Positions 8,452-17,184 are shown, counted from the first letter of the stretch. The stretch is 64,000 nt of DNA from JBBPYC01 sp965218765 (GCA_965218765.1 CBDCLU010000004.1:571928-635927), one strand, 5' to 3'. Numbers and translations are program-made. The notes: generated by a model not told the origin, from the letters alone.

Positions 8452-9735
8452 TCATCCGTGCGTATGGTCGTTGCGCGCGATGTTGAGCAGGTGCTCGATC
8501 TCGTCCTTATCGCGCACCAGATTGCGCGCATACCAGCGCCGGATGAGCCACATGAAGCCGGCCACGATCAGCCCGAAACCGGTGATCGCGCCGAACGCCG
8601 ACAGGCCCAGCCCGCTTGACAAGCTGTAGAGACCGCCCAGCAGCAGGATGCAGGCCTGTTCGTTGAAGTTCTGCACCGCAATGGATCGGCCCGCACCCAT
8701 CAGGTTGTGGCCGCGGTGCTGCAGCAGCGCGTTCATCGGCACCACCAGGTAGCCGCCCAGCGCGCCCAAAAAGATAAGAAATGGTGCGGCCAGCCAGACG
8801 TTGGTGATCACGTTGAGCAGCAGCACCAGCAGGCCCATCGCGATGCCGAGCGGAATCACGCTGGTCGCCTGATCGAGTCTGACCCGGGACGACGCGACCA
8901 CCGCGCCGACCGCAGTGCCGATCGCCACCACGCCGACCAGCGCGGAGGCCTGTGTCACGTTGTAGCCGAGCGCGACCGCAGCCCAGCCGAGCACGATGTA
9001 TTTGAGGTTGCCGAGCACGCCCCAGAACAACGTGGTCGTCGCGAGTGAGATCTGGCCGAGCTTGTCGCGCCACAGGCGGTTGTTGCAGGTCCAGAAATCG
9101 GGCAGCAGGGTCATCGGCTGCTTCGGCCACGGCCGCAGCGGCACATCGGTGCGCGGAATTTTCAGGTTGATGCCGGCGGCCAGCAGATAAACCAGGATCA
9201 TGGTGGCGATTGCGGCTTCCGACGGCGTGTCGATGCCGGTGGTCAAAAACGGAAAATCGAATGCAAGCAGCGTGGACGACATCTGCGGCCCGACCAGCTG
9301 GCCGCCCAGCAGCACGCCCAGGATGATCGAGGCGATCGTCAGCCCCTCGATCCAGCCATTCGCTTTGACGAGCTGCGAGGGCGGCAGCAGTTCGGTCAGG
9401 ATGCCGTACTTGGCCGGCGAATACGCGGCAGCGCCAAGCCCGACGATCGCGTAGGAGAACAGCGGATGCGTGCCGAACAGCATCAACAGGCAGCCGACCG
9501 CCTTGATCGTGTTGCTGATCAGCATGACGCGGCCTTTGGGCAACGCGTCTGCGAACGCACCGACGAACGGCGCCAGCACCACATAGAACAACGCGAACAT
9601 CGGCACCAGCGCGGCCTGCTGCCAGGCCGGTGCGCCCCCGCCGCGCAACAACTGCACCGCCGCCACGAACAGCGCCTGATCGGCCAGCGAGCTGAAGAAC
9701 TGCGCCGCCATGATCGTGAAGAAACCGCGCTTCAT
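8452..9735 (-). CDS. lplT: Lysophospholipid transporter LplT
   Basis: 427 residues, a major-facilitator protein with about 12 hydrophobic segments. It flips lysophospholipids inward across the inner membrane for re-acylation. The N-terminus MKRGFFTIMAAQFFSSLADQ matches LplT; the 34-residue in-frame extension to 9837 was rejected on this basis. The loop after TM2 (FVGAFADALPKGRVMLISN) is the MFS signature loop. No acyltransferase (Aas) domain is fused or adjacent. The gene is divergent from alr, an arrangement usual in Comamonadaceae. Its 3' end is next to the AT-rich island. Confidence 0.88.
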   Translation of the reverse strand: MKRGFFTIMAAQFFSSLADQALFVAAVQLLRGGGAPAWQQAALVPMFALFYVVLAPFVGAFADALPKGRVMLISNTIKAVGCLLMLFGTHPLFSYAIVGLGAAAYSPAKYGILTELLPPSQLVKANGWIEGLTIASIILGVLLGGQLVGPQMSSTLLAFDFPFLTTGIDTPSEAAIATMILVYLLAAGINLKIPRTDVPLRPWPKQPMTLLPDFWTCNNRLWRDKLGQISLATTTLFWGVLGNLKYIVLGWAAVALGYNVTQASALVGVVAIGTAVGAVVASSRVRLDQATSVIPLGIAMGLLVLLLNVITNVWLAAPFLIFLGALGGYLVVPMNALLQHRGHNLMGAGRSIAVQNFNEQACILLLGGLYSLSSGLGLSAFGAITGFGLIVAGFMWLIRRWYARNLVRDKDEIEHLLNIARNDHTHG

Positions 9736-10077
9736 GTCGCGAAGGCCGCGGCAGCGTGAGGCAAGTGCGCCGGTGGTCTTGTGTAAATCGCGTGTCTCCT
9801 TGTTCGGATCGGTTATAGCATGATGAAATTGGCTCACTTCCAGCCAACGCTGCCTGCGGTCGGCTCTCGGCTACCCCCTTGCAGGGGGCGGCGCCTGCGG
9901 CCTGGTGGAGCCAGCTCCGCGGCCCCTGTTGGGTTTCGGTCGTGTCTGAATTGGGTGTCGTGCGCAACGTGTCGGGCCCAGAAAGCTGAGACGAATGCGG
10001 GCAGCATGCGCGCGGTTTGTAAGACTTCAGCTTGCCTGCGTTGACTGTCGAACGTCACCATTACGATCCTCAGTCTC
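9736..10077. other. lplT-alr divergent intergenic region
   Basis: 342 bases without a convincing gene. The middle is filled by a copy of the ~105-bp intergenic repeat (9840-9935). The flanks must hold the divergent promoters of lplT and alr, but I see no clear -35/-10 pair or operator. Confidence 0.5.
9840..9935 (+). repeat. ~105-bp intergenic repeat, copy 1
   Basis: Shares long blocks with copies at 12950-13057 (inverted) and 49925-50032, including GGTCGGCTCTCG, GGGGGCGGCGCCT and a CTCCG-GGCCCCTG block. It has internal symmetry around the CCCCC..GGGGG pair, so the RNA can fold. It lies between divergent genes. Similar sequences are common between genes in Comamonadaceae as I recall; function unknown. 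Confidence 0.8.
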
Positions 10078-11202
10078 ATGCCTCGTCCGATCTCCGCCAC
10101 CATTCATTGCCAGGCCCTGCGCCACAACCTGAATCGCGTGCGTCGCAGTGCCCCTTCGGCACGCGTCTGGGCGGTCGTGAAGGCGGACGCTTACGGGCAC
10201 GGGATCGAACGTGCTTATCCGGGCTTGACCGGCGCCGACGGCTTCGCGCTGCTCGATCTGACGGAGGCCGAGCGGGTGCGCGCACTCGGCTGGCGCGGGC
10301 CCGTCCTGCTGCTTGAAGGTGTGTTCGAGCCGCGCGATCTGGAGCGCTGTTCGGCGCTCGATCTATGGCATACGGTGCATTGCGACGAACAGATTCAGAT
10401 GCTGGCTGCGCACAAGACCACGCACGCGCATCGCGTCTTCCTGAAGATGAATGCCGGCATGCACCGGCTTGGCTTCGCGCCGGATCGCTACCGCGCCGCC
10501 TGGAGCCGGCTGGCCGCGCTGCCGCAGGTCGACGACATCGCGCTGATGGTGCATTTCAGCGACGCCGACGGCGCGCGCGGCATCGCGCAGCAGCGCGCGG
10601 TGTTCGAAGCCGCCACGCAAGACCTGCCCGGCGATTGCACACTGTGCAACAGTGCCGCCACCTTGCGCCACGCGCCGGGCGACGAGGCGCTGGCCGCCGA
10701 CTGGATTCGGCCCGGCATCGCGGTCTACGGCAGCTCGCCCGATGCACCCGAACACTCGGCGGCCGACTGGGATTTGCTGCCCGCCATGACATTGGCTAGT
10801 GAAATCATAGCTGTGCAGACAGTCAGGACGGGCGCTTCGATCGGATATGGCTCCACGATCACGGCCGATGCGCCGCTGCGCATCGGCGTCGTCGCCTGCG
10901 GCTATGCGGACGGCTACCCGCGTCACTGCGGCACCGGCACGCCGGTGCTGGTGAACGGCCGGCGCACGCGCCTGTTGGGCCGGGTCAGCATGGACATGAT
11001 CGTGGTGGACCTGACCGCGCTGCCCGATGCCGGCTTCGGCAGCCCGGTCACGCTCTGGGGCCGGGCCGGCGATGATGTAGTGCTGCCGATCGACGAGGTG
11101 GCAACCGCGGCCGGCACGGTCGGCTATGAGCTGATGTGCGCGCTGGCTCGCCGGGTACCGGTGCGGGTGGACGAAGACGAGGGGCTGGTGCCGGGCCGAT
11201 AA
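10078..11202 (+). CDS. alr: Alanine racemase
   Basis: 374 residues. Pyridoxal-phosphate enzyme that makes D-alanine for peptidoglycan. The PLP-lysine motif is AVVKADAYGHG (~33-43); the second catalytic residue, Tyr, is in the GYGSTI segment, and RVSMDMIVVDLT is the conserved C-terminal strand. An odd patch of AT-ending, otherwise rare codons at 10795-10835 matches the 45-bp dispersed element listed separately, though the protein still reads as a normal Alr there. The gene is divergent from lplT. Confidence 0.95.
   Translation: MPRPISATIHCQALRHNLNRVRRSAPSARVWAVVKADAYGHGIERAYPGLTGADGFALLDLTEAERVRALGWRGPVLLLEGVFEPRDLERCSALDLWHTVHCDEQIQMLAAHKTTHAHRVFLKMNAGMHRLGFAPDRYRAAWSRLAALPQVDDIALMVHFSDADGARGIAQQRAVFEAATQDLPGDCTLCNSAATLRHAPGDEALAADWIRPGIAVYGSSPDAPEHSAADWDLLPAMTLASEIIAVQTVRTGASIGYGSTITADAPLRIGVVACGYADGYPRHCGTGTPVLVNGRRTRLLGRVSMDMIVVDLTALPDAGFGSPVTLWGRAGDDVVLPIDEVATAAGTVGYELMCALARRVPVRVDEDEGLVPGR
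10801..10847 (+). repeat. 45-bp ATAGCTG-N18-GCGC element, copy inside alr
   Basis: ATAGCTG lies at 10807-10813 and GCGC at 10832-10835, 18 bases apart, the same spacing as the other three copies. The N18 also has the shared CAG and AC positions. Here it lies within alr coding sequence and coincides with codons (AGT, ATA, ACA, AGG) unusual for this genome. This copy is the least certain, because Alr proteins naturally have similar residues at this point. Confidence 0.5.
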
Positions 11203-11265
11203 TGATTCGCAAGGCGCGCTGCTCCGCAGGCGCCAGGCTGAACCGGCCTTGAAAGGATCGCTGCC

Positions 11266-11883
11266 ATGCCCCGCTACCCCGTCCCCGAAATCGCCGATCT
11301 GCCCGAGGACATCCACGCGAAGGTGCTCGAAGTGCAGGCCAAAGCCGGCTTCGTGCCGAACGTGTTCCTTGCACTCGCGCGCCGGCCTGCCGAATGGCGC
11401 GCGTTCTTCGCGTATCACGACGCGTTGATGCTCAAGGAAGAGGGCAACCTGACCAAGGGCGACCGCGAGATGATCGTGACCGCCACCAGCGCAGCCAACG
11501 AATGCCTGTACTGCGTGGTCGCACACGGCGCGCTGCTGCGCATCTACGAGAAAAAGCCGCTGGTGGCCGACCAGGTCGCCGTCAACTATCGCAAGGCCGA
11601 CATCACGCCGCGCCAGCGCGCGATGCTCGACTTCGCGCTGAAGGTCTGCCACGCCGCGCAGAGCGTGGACGACGCGGACTTCGACGCGCTGCACGCGCAT
11701 GGCTTCGACGACGAGGACATCTGGGACATCGCCGCGATCACCGCGTTCTTCGGCTTGTCCAACCGCGTCGCGAACGTGACCGGCATGCAGCCGAATGCGG
11801 AGTTCTACCTGATGGGCCGGGTGCCCAGGCAGAAGTCGGAGCCGCAGCAGCCGCACCTGCCGCACGTCGACCGCCGGGTATGA
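11266..11883 (+). CDS. AhpD-like peroxidase-related protein
   Basis: 205 residues, an all-helical carboxymuconolactone decarboxylase/AhpD-type protein. The active-site motif is ECLYCVVAHG (E-C-x2-C-x3-H, ~78-87), the redox Cys pair that in AhpD passes electrons to a peroxiredoxin. It belongs to the group usually called uncharacterised peroxidase-related enzymes (~180-200 residues). Its stop overlaps the ATG of the NUDIX gene, so the two are translationally coupled and probably share a stress or detoxification role. No partner peroxiredoxin is nearby. Confidence 0.85.
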   Translation: MPRYPVPEIADLPEDIHAKVLEVQAKAGFVPNVFLALARRPAEWRAFFAYHDALMLKEEGNLTKGDREMIVTATSAANECLYCVVAHGALLRIYEKKPLVADQVAVNYRKADITPRQRAMLDFALKVCHAAQSVDDADFDALHAHGFDDEDIWDIAAITAFFGLSNRVANVTGMQPNAEFYLMGRVPRQKSEPQQPHLPHVDRRV

Positions 11884-12827
11884 CGACGGACCACGCAGTC
11901 GGCAACGACCCCACGGCGGGCGACCGTTACCGGCCGGTCGAGGGCGTCCCGCGCGCGGCCGCCACCATCGTGTTGCTGCGCGACTTCGACCACGACGTCG
12001 ATTGCAACCCCGGCAACGGCGCGGGCCTCGAAGTATTCCTGGTGCGCCGGCATGCCAAGTCCGCGGTGCTCGGCGGCGCCTATGTGTTCCCGGGCGGCAA
12101 GGTCGATGCGGCCGATGCGAGGCTGGATGCGGCCGCGCATTTCGACGCACAGCCGGCCGAACTGCACGCCGCGCTGGCCGAGCCCGACCTCGACGTGCCC
12201 ACGGCCGCGAGCATATACGTCGCCGCCGTGCGCGAGGCGTTCGAGGAATGCGGCGTGCTGCTTGCGCAAGGCGTCGCCGAACAGGCCGTGCTCGATGCGG
12301 TGGCATGGGAGCGCAGCGGCGAAAAAACGTTTGCCGAGCTGCTCGCCGAGTTCGGCCTCAAGCTGTCCACGCGCCTGATCGTGCCGTGGTCGCGCTGGAT
12401 CACGCCGACCATGTCAGTCATGCAAAAGCGCTTCGACACGCGCTTTTTCGTCGCCGCCCTGCCGCTCGGCCAGATCGCGCTGCACGACGCGCACGAGACC
12501 GACGATAGCGTCTGGATCACGCCGCGCGAAGCGCTCGCGCGCTACTGGAGCGGCGAGTTCCAGCTCGCGCCACCGCAGATCATGACGCTTGCGCACCTGA
12601 GCCGCCATGCATCGGTGGACAGCGTGCTCACGGCCGCGCGTGCCCGCAAACCGCCGCTGATCCAGCCTGAGCCGCTCCAGCGCGAAGAAGACGGCACCCG
12701 CGTCGTCTGTTATCCCGGCCACCCGCGCCACCCGGTGCGCGACGTCGCGATGCCGGGCCCGCTGCAACTGTTGTACCGCAACGAGCGGTTCGAGCCGGAA
12801 GACGGCTTCGACGCGCTGTTTTTATAA
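11880..12827 (+). CDS. NUDIX hydrolase (NUDT19-like)
   Basis: 315 residues. The ATG at 11880 overlaps the previous stop (ATGA); the much longer in-frame upstream extension lies over the AhpD-like gene and is rejected. The Nudix box is split by an insertion: GGAYVFPGGKVDAAD, then ~40 residues, then AAVREAFEECGVLL with the metal-binding REx2EE core. This is typical of the NUDT7/NUDT19 branch, which hydrolyses acyl-CoA or other nucleoside diphosphate derivatives. Substrate unknown. Its stop codon touches a 45-bp element. Confidence 0.82.
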   Translation: MTTDHAVGNDPTAGDRYRPVEGVPRAAATIVLLRDFDHDVDCNPGNGAGLEVFLVRRHAKSAVLGGAYVFPGGKVDAADARLDAAAHFDAQPAELHAALAEPDLDVPTAASIYVAAVREAFEECGVLLAQGVAEQAVLDAVAWERSGEKTFAELLAEFGLKLSTRLIVPWSRWITPTMSVMQKRFDTRFFVAALPLGQIALHDAHETDDSVWITPREALARYWSGEFQLAPPQIMTLAHLSRHASVDSVLTAARARKPPLIQPEPLQREEDGTRVVCYPGHPRHPVRDVAMPGPLQLLYRNERFEPEDGFDALFL

Positions 12828-12877
12828 AAAAATCCTGCGGGCGCTCGTACAGACTGCAAAGTTCGCTATTAAAAACA
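12826..12877 (-). repeat. 45-bp ATAGCTG-N18-GCGC element, intergenic copy
   Basis: Read on the minus strand it has ATAGCGA (12863-12869), 18 bases, then GCGC (12841-12844), flanked by T/A-rich ends. The last bases of the NUDIX stop codon are part of its A/T-rich edge, so insertion near the stop is likely. It is an intact-looking copy in non-coding DNA. Confidence 0.65.
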
Positions 12878-12949
12878 GTGCGTCTTCGAAGTTTTGGTAT
12901 TCTGCTTCAAGCGCACGTTGCAGGCAGCAAAATCCGTCGAACCAGCGCA

Positions 12950-13057
12950 GCCCAATCCCAGCAGGGGCCTCGGAGCCTGCTCCGCCGGGCCGCAGGCGCC
13001 GCCCCCGGTGGGGGGTAGCCGAGAGCCGACCGCAGGGAGCGAAGGCTGGGGGTGGGC
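12950..13057 (-). repeat. ~105-bp intergenic repeat, copy 2 (inverted)
   Basis: The reverse complement closely follows copies 1 and 3, including the shared GCTCCCTGCGGTCGGCTCTC block. It ends one base before the stop codon of the tctC-type gene (13059) and so forms that gene's immediate 3' flank. Confidence 0.8.
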
Positions 13058-13058
13058 T

Positions 13059-14048
13059 CTACTGCAAGACGAACCCGCTGTCCTTGATGATCTTCGCCCA
13101 GGTCTTCGAGTAATCGGCTTCGCGCCTGGCCAGTTGTTCGGACGACATGTAGCCGACGTTCAGGCCCAGGGCGGTGAGGCGGTCCCGCACCTCGGGCAGC
13201 TTGATGACCTTGGCCAGGCTTTCCGCGAAGCGGTCCAGCACCAGATGCGGCGTGCCGGCCGGCGCGAAGATGCCGTAATACGGCTCGTCATCCAGGCCCT
13301 TCATGCCGAGTTCGGCAAACGTCGGCACATCCGGCAGCGCGGCCTGGCGCTCGCCGCCGAGCACGCCGACCACGTGCAGCTTGCCCGCCTTGTGGTTCTC
13401 GATGAAGTCGGGCACCGAGCCGATGCCGGCTGCGATCTGGTTGCCGAGCATGTCACCGATCATCGGCGCGCTGCCGCGATACGGGGCCGACTGCAGATCC
13501 AGGCCGAAATTGGTGCCGATCAGCTTCACCAGAAATTCGGGAATGGACGCCGGCGCCGGCACGCCGATGGTGCTCTGGCCGTTCTTCTCGCGCTTGAGGT
13601 AGTCCACATATTCCTTGAACGTCCTGGCCGGCGTGCCGCCGGACAGCGCCAGCGCGTTCACGAACGTCGCGAAGCCGGCCACCGGCACGAAATCCTTTTG
13701 CGAGTCGTACCCTGGGCTCTTCATGACCAGCGGCAGGATCGAGATCGTGTGGTCGTGCGAGACGAAGTAGGTGGAGCCATCGGCCGGTGCGCTCTTGAGC
13801 GCCATCGCCGCCAGCTGGCCGCCCGCACCGGGCTTGTTCTCGACGATCACGGTGGCGCCGGTCTCGGCCTGCAGCTTGTCGGCCAGCAGCCGCGCGATCG
13901 CATCGGTGCCGCCGCCGGGCGGAAAGCCGACCAGCAGCTTCACCGTCTTGGGCGCATCGGCGGCGGCAGCCAGACCGACCGAGGCGAGCAGCGCCGTGGC
14001 CAGCAGCGCACGGCGCAGCGCGGACGGCAAACGCTTGGATGAATGCAT
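13059..14048 (-). CDS. Bug-family (TctC) periplasmic substrate-binding protein
   Basis: 329 residues from the ATG at 14048, which has AGGAG at 14056-14060; the open frame further upstream is not used. It has a signal peptide (ALLATALLASVGLAAAA), then TVKLLVGFPPGGGTDAIARL and VIVENKPGAGG, the defining motifs of the Bug/TctC receptors that bind carboxylates. Such receptors are very numerous in Burkholderiales and often lie alone, without their TctA/TctB membrane partners, as here. Ligand unknown. Confidence 0.9.
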   Translation of the reverse strand: MHSSKRLPSALRRALLATALLASVGLAAAADAPKTVKLLVGFPPGGGTDAIARLLADKLQAETGATVIVENKPGAGGQLAAMALKSAPADGSTYFVSHDHTISILPLVMKSPGYDSQKDFVPVAGFATFVNALALSGGTPARTFKEYVDYLKREKNGQSTIGVPAPASIPEFLVKLIGTNFGLDLQSAPYRGSAPMIGDMLGNQIAAGIGSVPDFIENHKAGKLHVVGVLGGERQAALPDVPTFAELGMKGLDDEPYYGIFAPAGTPHLVLDRFAESLAKVIKLPEVRDRLTALGLNVGYMSSEQLARREADYSKTWAKIIKDSGFVLQ

Positions 14049-14241
14049 GGGGCAACTCCTGGAGGGGGGAACAAAAGAAAGGACAAGCAAAAGCGACCGC
14101 GACGAGACAGCCGAACGCCACCGTGCGAAAACGATAACAGAGTGGCGCTGCACGACCCCGATCACGGCGGGCGCGCCGCTCGCGCAGCCGCACCACGGGC
14201 AGCCAGCGCGGCAACGAGCCGGCAGCGCCGCGCCGGCCGTC

Positions 14242-14751
14242 TCAGGCGGGCCGGTCCGATGCGAGCACACTGTGCGGCAGCGCCTCCACCACGCTGAACG
14301 CGTCGCCCGCACGCGCCGCGTCGTCGCGTTCCTTGATCAGCAGCCAGCCCGGCACGCGCGCACCGCCGCCAGCGGCGCGGCCGTGCATGCGCACGAGCAC
14401 CCAGCCGCCGGTCAGCTTGTGGCCGCGCAGCGCAAACCGCAGCCGGCCCTGCCGCAGGCCCGCCTGCGGATCGCCCAGCGGCAGCCAGCTGCCCCGATCC
14501 CAGACGATGACCTTGCCCGCGCCGTACTGCCCTTCGGCGATCTCGCCCTCGAAATCCGCATACGACAGCGCATGGTCTTCCACCGGCACCGCCATGCGCT
14601 TGTCCGCCGGATCCAGGCTCGGTCCCTTGGGGATGGCCCAGCTCTTGAGCGTGCCATCCAGCTCGAGCCGGAAGTCGTAGTGCAGCCGGCGCGCCCAGTG
14701 TTTCTGGATCACGAATCGAAGCGCAGCGGGCGCCGTGTGGTCGGCATTCAT
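14242..14751 (-). CDS. Stand-alone LigD-type 3'-phosphoesterase domain protein
   Basis: 169 residues consisting only of the LigD phosphoesterase (PE) domain: FVIQKHWARRLHYDFRLELD with the catalytic His and Asp, WAIPKGPSLDP, VEDHALSYADFEG and the GAGKVIVWDRG strand. In bacterial end joining this domain trims 3'-phosphates and ribonucleotides at breaks. The ligase and primase domains of full LigD are missing, and no ku gene is in the window. The protein ends cleanly after WLLIKERDD, where the PE fold ends, so it looks like a self-standing enzyme rather than a fresh truncation. Confidence 0.85.
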   Translation of the reverse strand: MNADHTAPAALRFVIQKHWARRLHYDFRLELDGTLKSWAIPKGPSLDPADKRMAVPVEDHALSYADFEGEIAEGQYGAGKVIVWDRGSWLPLGDPQAGLRQGRLRFALRGHKLTGGWVLVRMHGRAAGGGARVPGWLLIKERDDAARAGDAFSVVEALPHSVLASDRPA

Positions 14752-14969
14752 GGATGCGAAAGCGGCTGGTTCATGGGGTCGTGCGCGTCGGTCGTGCCGC
14801 GATCTTTACGCAGTTGATACCGCGAGGTCAACGCGGCGCAACAACCGGCGCCCACACTGACGTTGGCCCGCAATCCAGCCGACCACCGAGGCGGCTTCGG
14901 GTGCTTAAGGAACGGCCGGATCACCGGTTCCGTTTTTGTTTCTCCGTCAACCGATCAAAGGATGCAATC

Positions 14970-15557
14970 ATGAAATTCGATGTCAAACCCTTGCTGATTG
15001 CGGCGCTGGGCGCGAGCTTCGCGTTTGCGGCGAATGCGCAGCCGGCGCCCGCGGGCAGCAGCATGCCGACACCGCTGAGCCCGCCGCTGACCGAAGGCGC
15101 ACCGTTGCAGCAGATGCAGCCGCAGTCGCAGATGCAGCAGATGCAGCAGCCGCCGATGCACGGCGCCGATGCGGTCACGCGCACCGAGCGACACGTCGAA
15201 CACATGCAGGTGCGCATCGCCGAGCACCTCGCGGGCCTGAAGGTGAAGCTGGACCTGACTCCCGCGCAGCAAGGCGCCTGGCAGGCGTTCGACAGCGCCG
15301 CCACGCCGTCGCGCGAGCAGTTGACGCGCATGGTGCAGATGCGCGCGTCGATGCGTTCGATGACCACGCCCGAGCGCATCGACCGGCTGCGCGAGGTGCG
15401 CAGCGAGCGCGCGGCGGCGATGGACCGGGTGTTCGATGCGACCCGGCAGTTCTATGCCCAGCTGTCGCCCGAGCAGCAAAAGACGTTCGACCAGAACGCG
15501 CTGCCCAGGCACGGGCAGCGCGGCCACCGTAGCGGCCGTGGTGACTGGAAGCAGTAG
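14970..15557 (+). CDS. Spy/CpxP-like periplasmic LTXXQ-motif protein
   Basis: 195 residues: signal peptide (LLIAALGASFAFAANA), a Met/Gln/Pro-rich linker (~45-65) and a helical domain with LKVKLDLTPAQQGAWQAF and AQLSPEQQKTF, the two LTxxQ-type motifs of Spy/CpxP chaperones. These prevent aggregation of periplasmic proteins under envelope or metal stress. The C-terminus is rich in His, Arg and Gly. The start is the ATG at 14970; the open frame to 14754 lacks a signal peptide. No Cpx-type two-component genes lie beside it. Confidence 0.8.
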   Translation: MKFDVKPLLIAALGASFAFAANAQPAPAGSSMPTPLSPPLTEGAPLQQMQPQSQMQQMQQPPMHGADAVTRTERHVEHMQVRIAEHLAGLKVKLDLTPAQQGAWQAFDSAATPSREQLTRMVQMRASMRSMTTPERIDRLREVRSERAAAMDRVFDATRQFYAQLSPEQQKTFDQNALPRHGQRGHRSGRGDWKQ

Positions 15558-15678
15558 GGCAGTTGGCAGCATGACGGTGGCCGTGTAGGCGATATGCACG
15601 GCAGCGGCGGGCACGCCGGCAACTGAGGGGCGTTGCTCGACCTATGAGCGCAGCGGCGTCGTTGCAGCGCGGCGCACG

Positions 15679-16037
15679 TCAGCGCTGGCTGCAGGTGTCG
15701 AGCTGCCTGCCCGGCGAGCCGTCCTGCGCGTGCGCCAGCAGCAGGCCCTGCGCACCCGCACCGCTGCCCTTGGTCCACCACTCAAGGCCGTCGCCTACAT
15801 AGCGCGCCGCTGGCCGAGACGGCGAGCTGCATGAGGTGCAGGCGGCCGCCCTGCGCGACTTCGCGCCTGGGCGCTGGACGTGGCGTAGCGCGCCTTCACC
15901 GTGCTGCCGCCGGCGCAGTCGAATATCAGCCAGTTGGACGGGTACGCTGCCATCGGCGGGGCGGGTTGCTGCGCACAACCCCCAATCGCAAGCAACAATG
16001 CTGATACTGAAAAAATAGCTGAAGATGCAGGATGCAC
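15679..16037 (-). pseudogene. mliC: mliC-like lysozyme inhibitor, frameshifted relic
   Basis: Three reading frames must be joined to give one MliC-like lipoprotein. The first reads a lipobox (LLLAIGGC) and FDCAGGSTVKARYATSS. Near 15863 the frame shifts to QGGRLHLMQLAVSASGA. Near 15802 it shifts again to RYVGDGLEWWTKGSG and ends DTCSQR. The combined order (F-x-C, SASGARY, WWTKG, final Cys) is that of C-type lysozyme inhibitors, which protect peptidoglycan in the periplasm. The GTG start proposed at 16037 and the signal peptide lie within a 45-bp element. It follows lipA on the same strand. Either a true pseudogene or two assembly errors. Confidence 0.75.
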
Positions 16038-16062
16038 CTGCGCTTCAGCGGATTTTGCTTCA
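16012..16062 (+). repeat. 45-bp ATAGCTG-N18-GCGC element, copy at mliC 5' end
   Basis: ATAGCTG is at 16015-16021 and GCGC at 16040-16043, spacing 18, followed by an A/T-rich tail. It sits between the lipA stop and the mliC relic and supplies part of the relic's start and signal peptide. Confidence 0.7.
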
Positions 16063-16102
16063 AAAGTTTGGAGCGAAGCATGCGATCCCACGGCCCCGAC
16101 GC

Positions 16103-17131
16103 TCAAACCGCAGGCACCGCGAGCAACCCCGCTGCCTGCGCCTGCTGGTCGGCGTGGTAGCTCGACCGCACCATCGCGCCGACCGCGGCATGGCTGAAGC
16201 CCATCTCGATCGCCCTGGCCTCGAACATCCGGAACGTGTCCGGATGCACATAACGGCGCACCGGCAGGTGGCTGCTGCTGGGCGCGAGGTATTGGCCGAT
16301 CGTGAGCATGTCGACGTTGTGCGCGCGCATGTCCTGCATCACGGCCAGTATTTCCTCGTCAGTCTCGCCGAGGCCGACCATCAGGCCGCTCTTGGTCGGC
16401 ACGTCGGGGTGCAGCGCCTTGAATTTTTTCAGCAGATTCAACGAGAACGCATAGTCGCTGCCGGGCCGGGCCTGCTTGTACAGGCGCGGCGCGGTCTCGA
16501 GGTTGTGGTTCAGTACGTCCGGCGGTGCGGCTTGCAGGATGCTTAGAGCGCGGTCGTCGCGGCCACGGAAGTCGGGCACCAGCACCTCGATCTGCGTGGC
16601 GGGCGACAGCTCGCGCGTGCGCTGGATGCATGCCACAAAGTGGCCAGCGCCGCCGTCGCGCAGGTCGTCGCGGTCGACGCTCGTGATCACCACGTACTTC
16701 AGTTGCAACGCGGCGATCGTGCGCGCGAGGTTCAGCGGTTCATCCGCGTCGAGCGGATCGGGCCGGCCGTGGCCGACGTCGCAGAACGGGCAGCGCCGCG
16801 TGCATTTGTCGCCCATGATCATGAACGTCGCGGTGCCCTTGCCGAAGCATTCGCCGATGTTCGGACACGACGCTTCCTCGCACACCGTCACCAGCTTGTT
16901 CGCGCGCAGGATGTCCTTGATCTCGTAGAAGCGCGTTGATGGCGAGCCGGCCTTGACGCGAATCCAGTCGGGTTTTTTGAGCACCGGCACGCCGGCTTCG
17001 ACCTTGACCGGGATGCGCGACAGCTTGGCCGCCGCTTTCTGCTTGGCGGTCGCGTCGTAGTCAGCGCCGGTTTGTGCCTGCCTCACGACGTTGCTGTTCG
17101 GAGCAGGACGGGTGGCTTCAATCAGTGGCAT
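16103..17131 (-). CDS. lipA: Lipoyl synthase
   Basis: 342 residues. Radical-SAM enzyme that inserts two sulphurs into protein-bound octanoyl groups. Both iron-sulphur sites are complete: CEEASCPNIGEC for the auxiliary cluster and CTRRCPFC for the radical-SAM cluster; the C-terminal SSSHLPV segment supplies the Ser ligand. The start at 17131 (MPLIEATRP) is chosen over longer in-frame extensions by family length. It lies 53 bases after lipB on the same strand, part of ybeD-lipB-lipA. Confidence 0.95.
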   Translation of the reverse strand: MPLIEATRPAPNSNVVRQAQTGADYDATAKQKAAAKLSRIPVKVEAGVPVLKKPDWIRVKAGSPSTRFYEIKDILRANKLVTVCEEASCPNIGECFGKGTATFMIMGDKCTRRCPFCDVGHGRPDPLDADEPLNLARTIAALQLKYVVITSVDRDDLRDGGAGHFVACIQRTRELSPATQIEVLVPDFRGRDDRALSILQAAPPDVLNHNLETAPRLYKQARPGSDYAFSLNLLKKFKALHPDVPTKSGLMVGLGETDEEILAVMQDMRAHNVDMLTIGQYLAPSSSHLPVRRYVHPDTFRMFEARAIEMGFSHAAVGAMVRSSYHADQQAQAAGLLAVPAV

Positions 17132-17184
17132 GGAACGCAGTCCCCGGAGGAAAAAAGCGGCCGTGCAACGGCCAGGACAAGGGC

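Noticed and set aside
12893..12939. Second element-like copy next to the one at 12826-12877
   Set aside because: Shares only short GCTTCAAGCGC and GCAAAAT pieces without the fixed spacing; insufficient to call.
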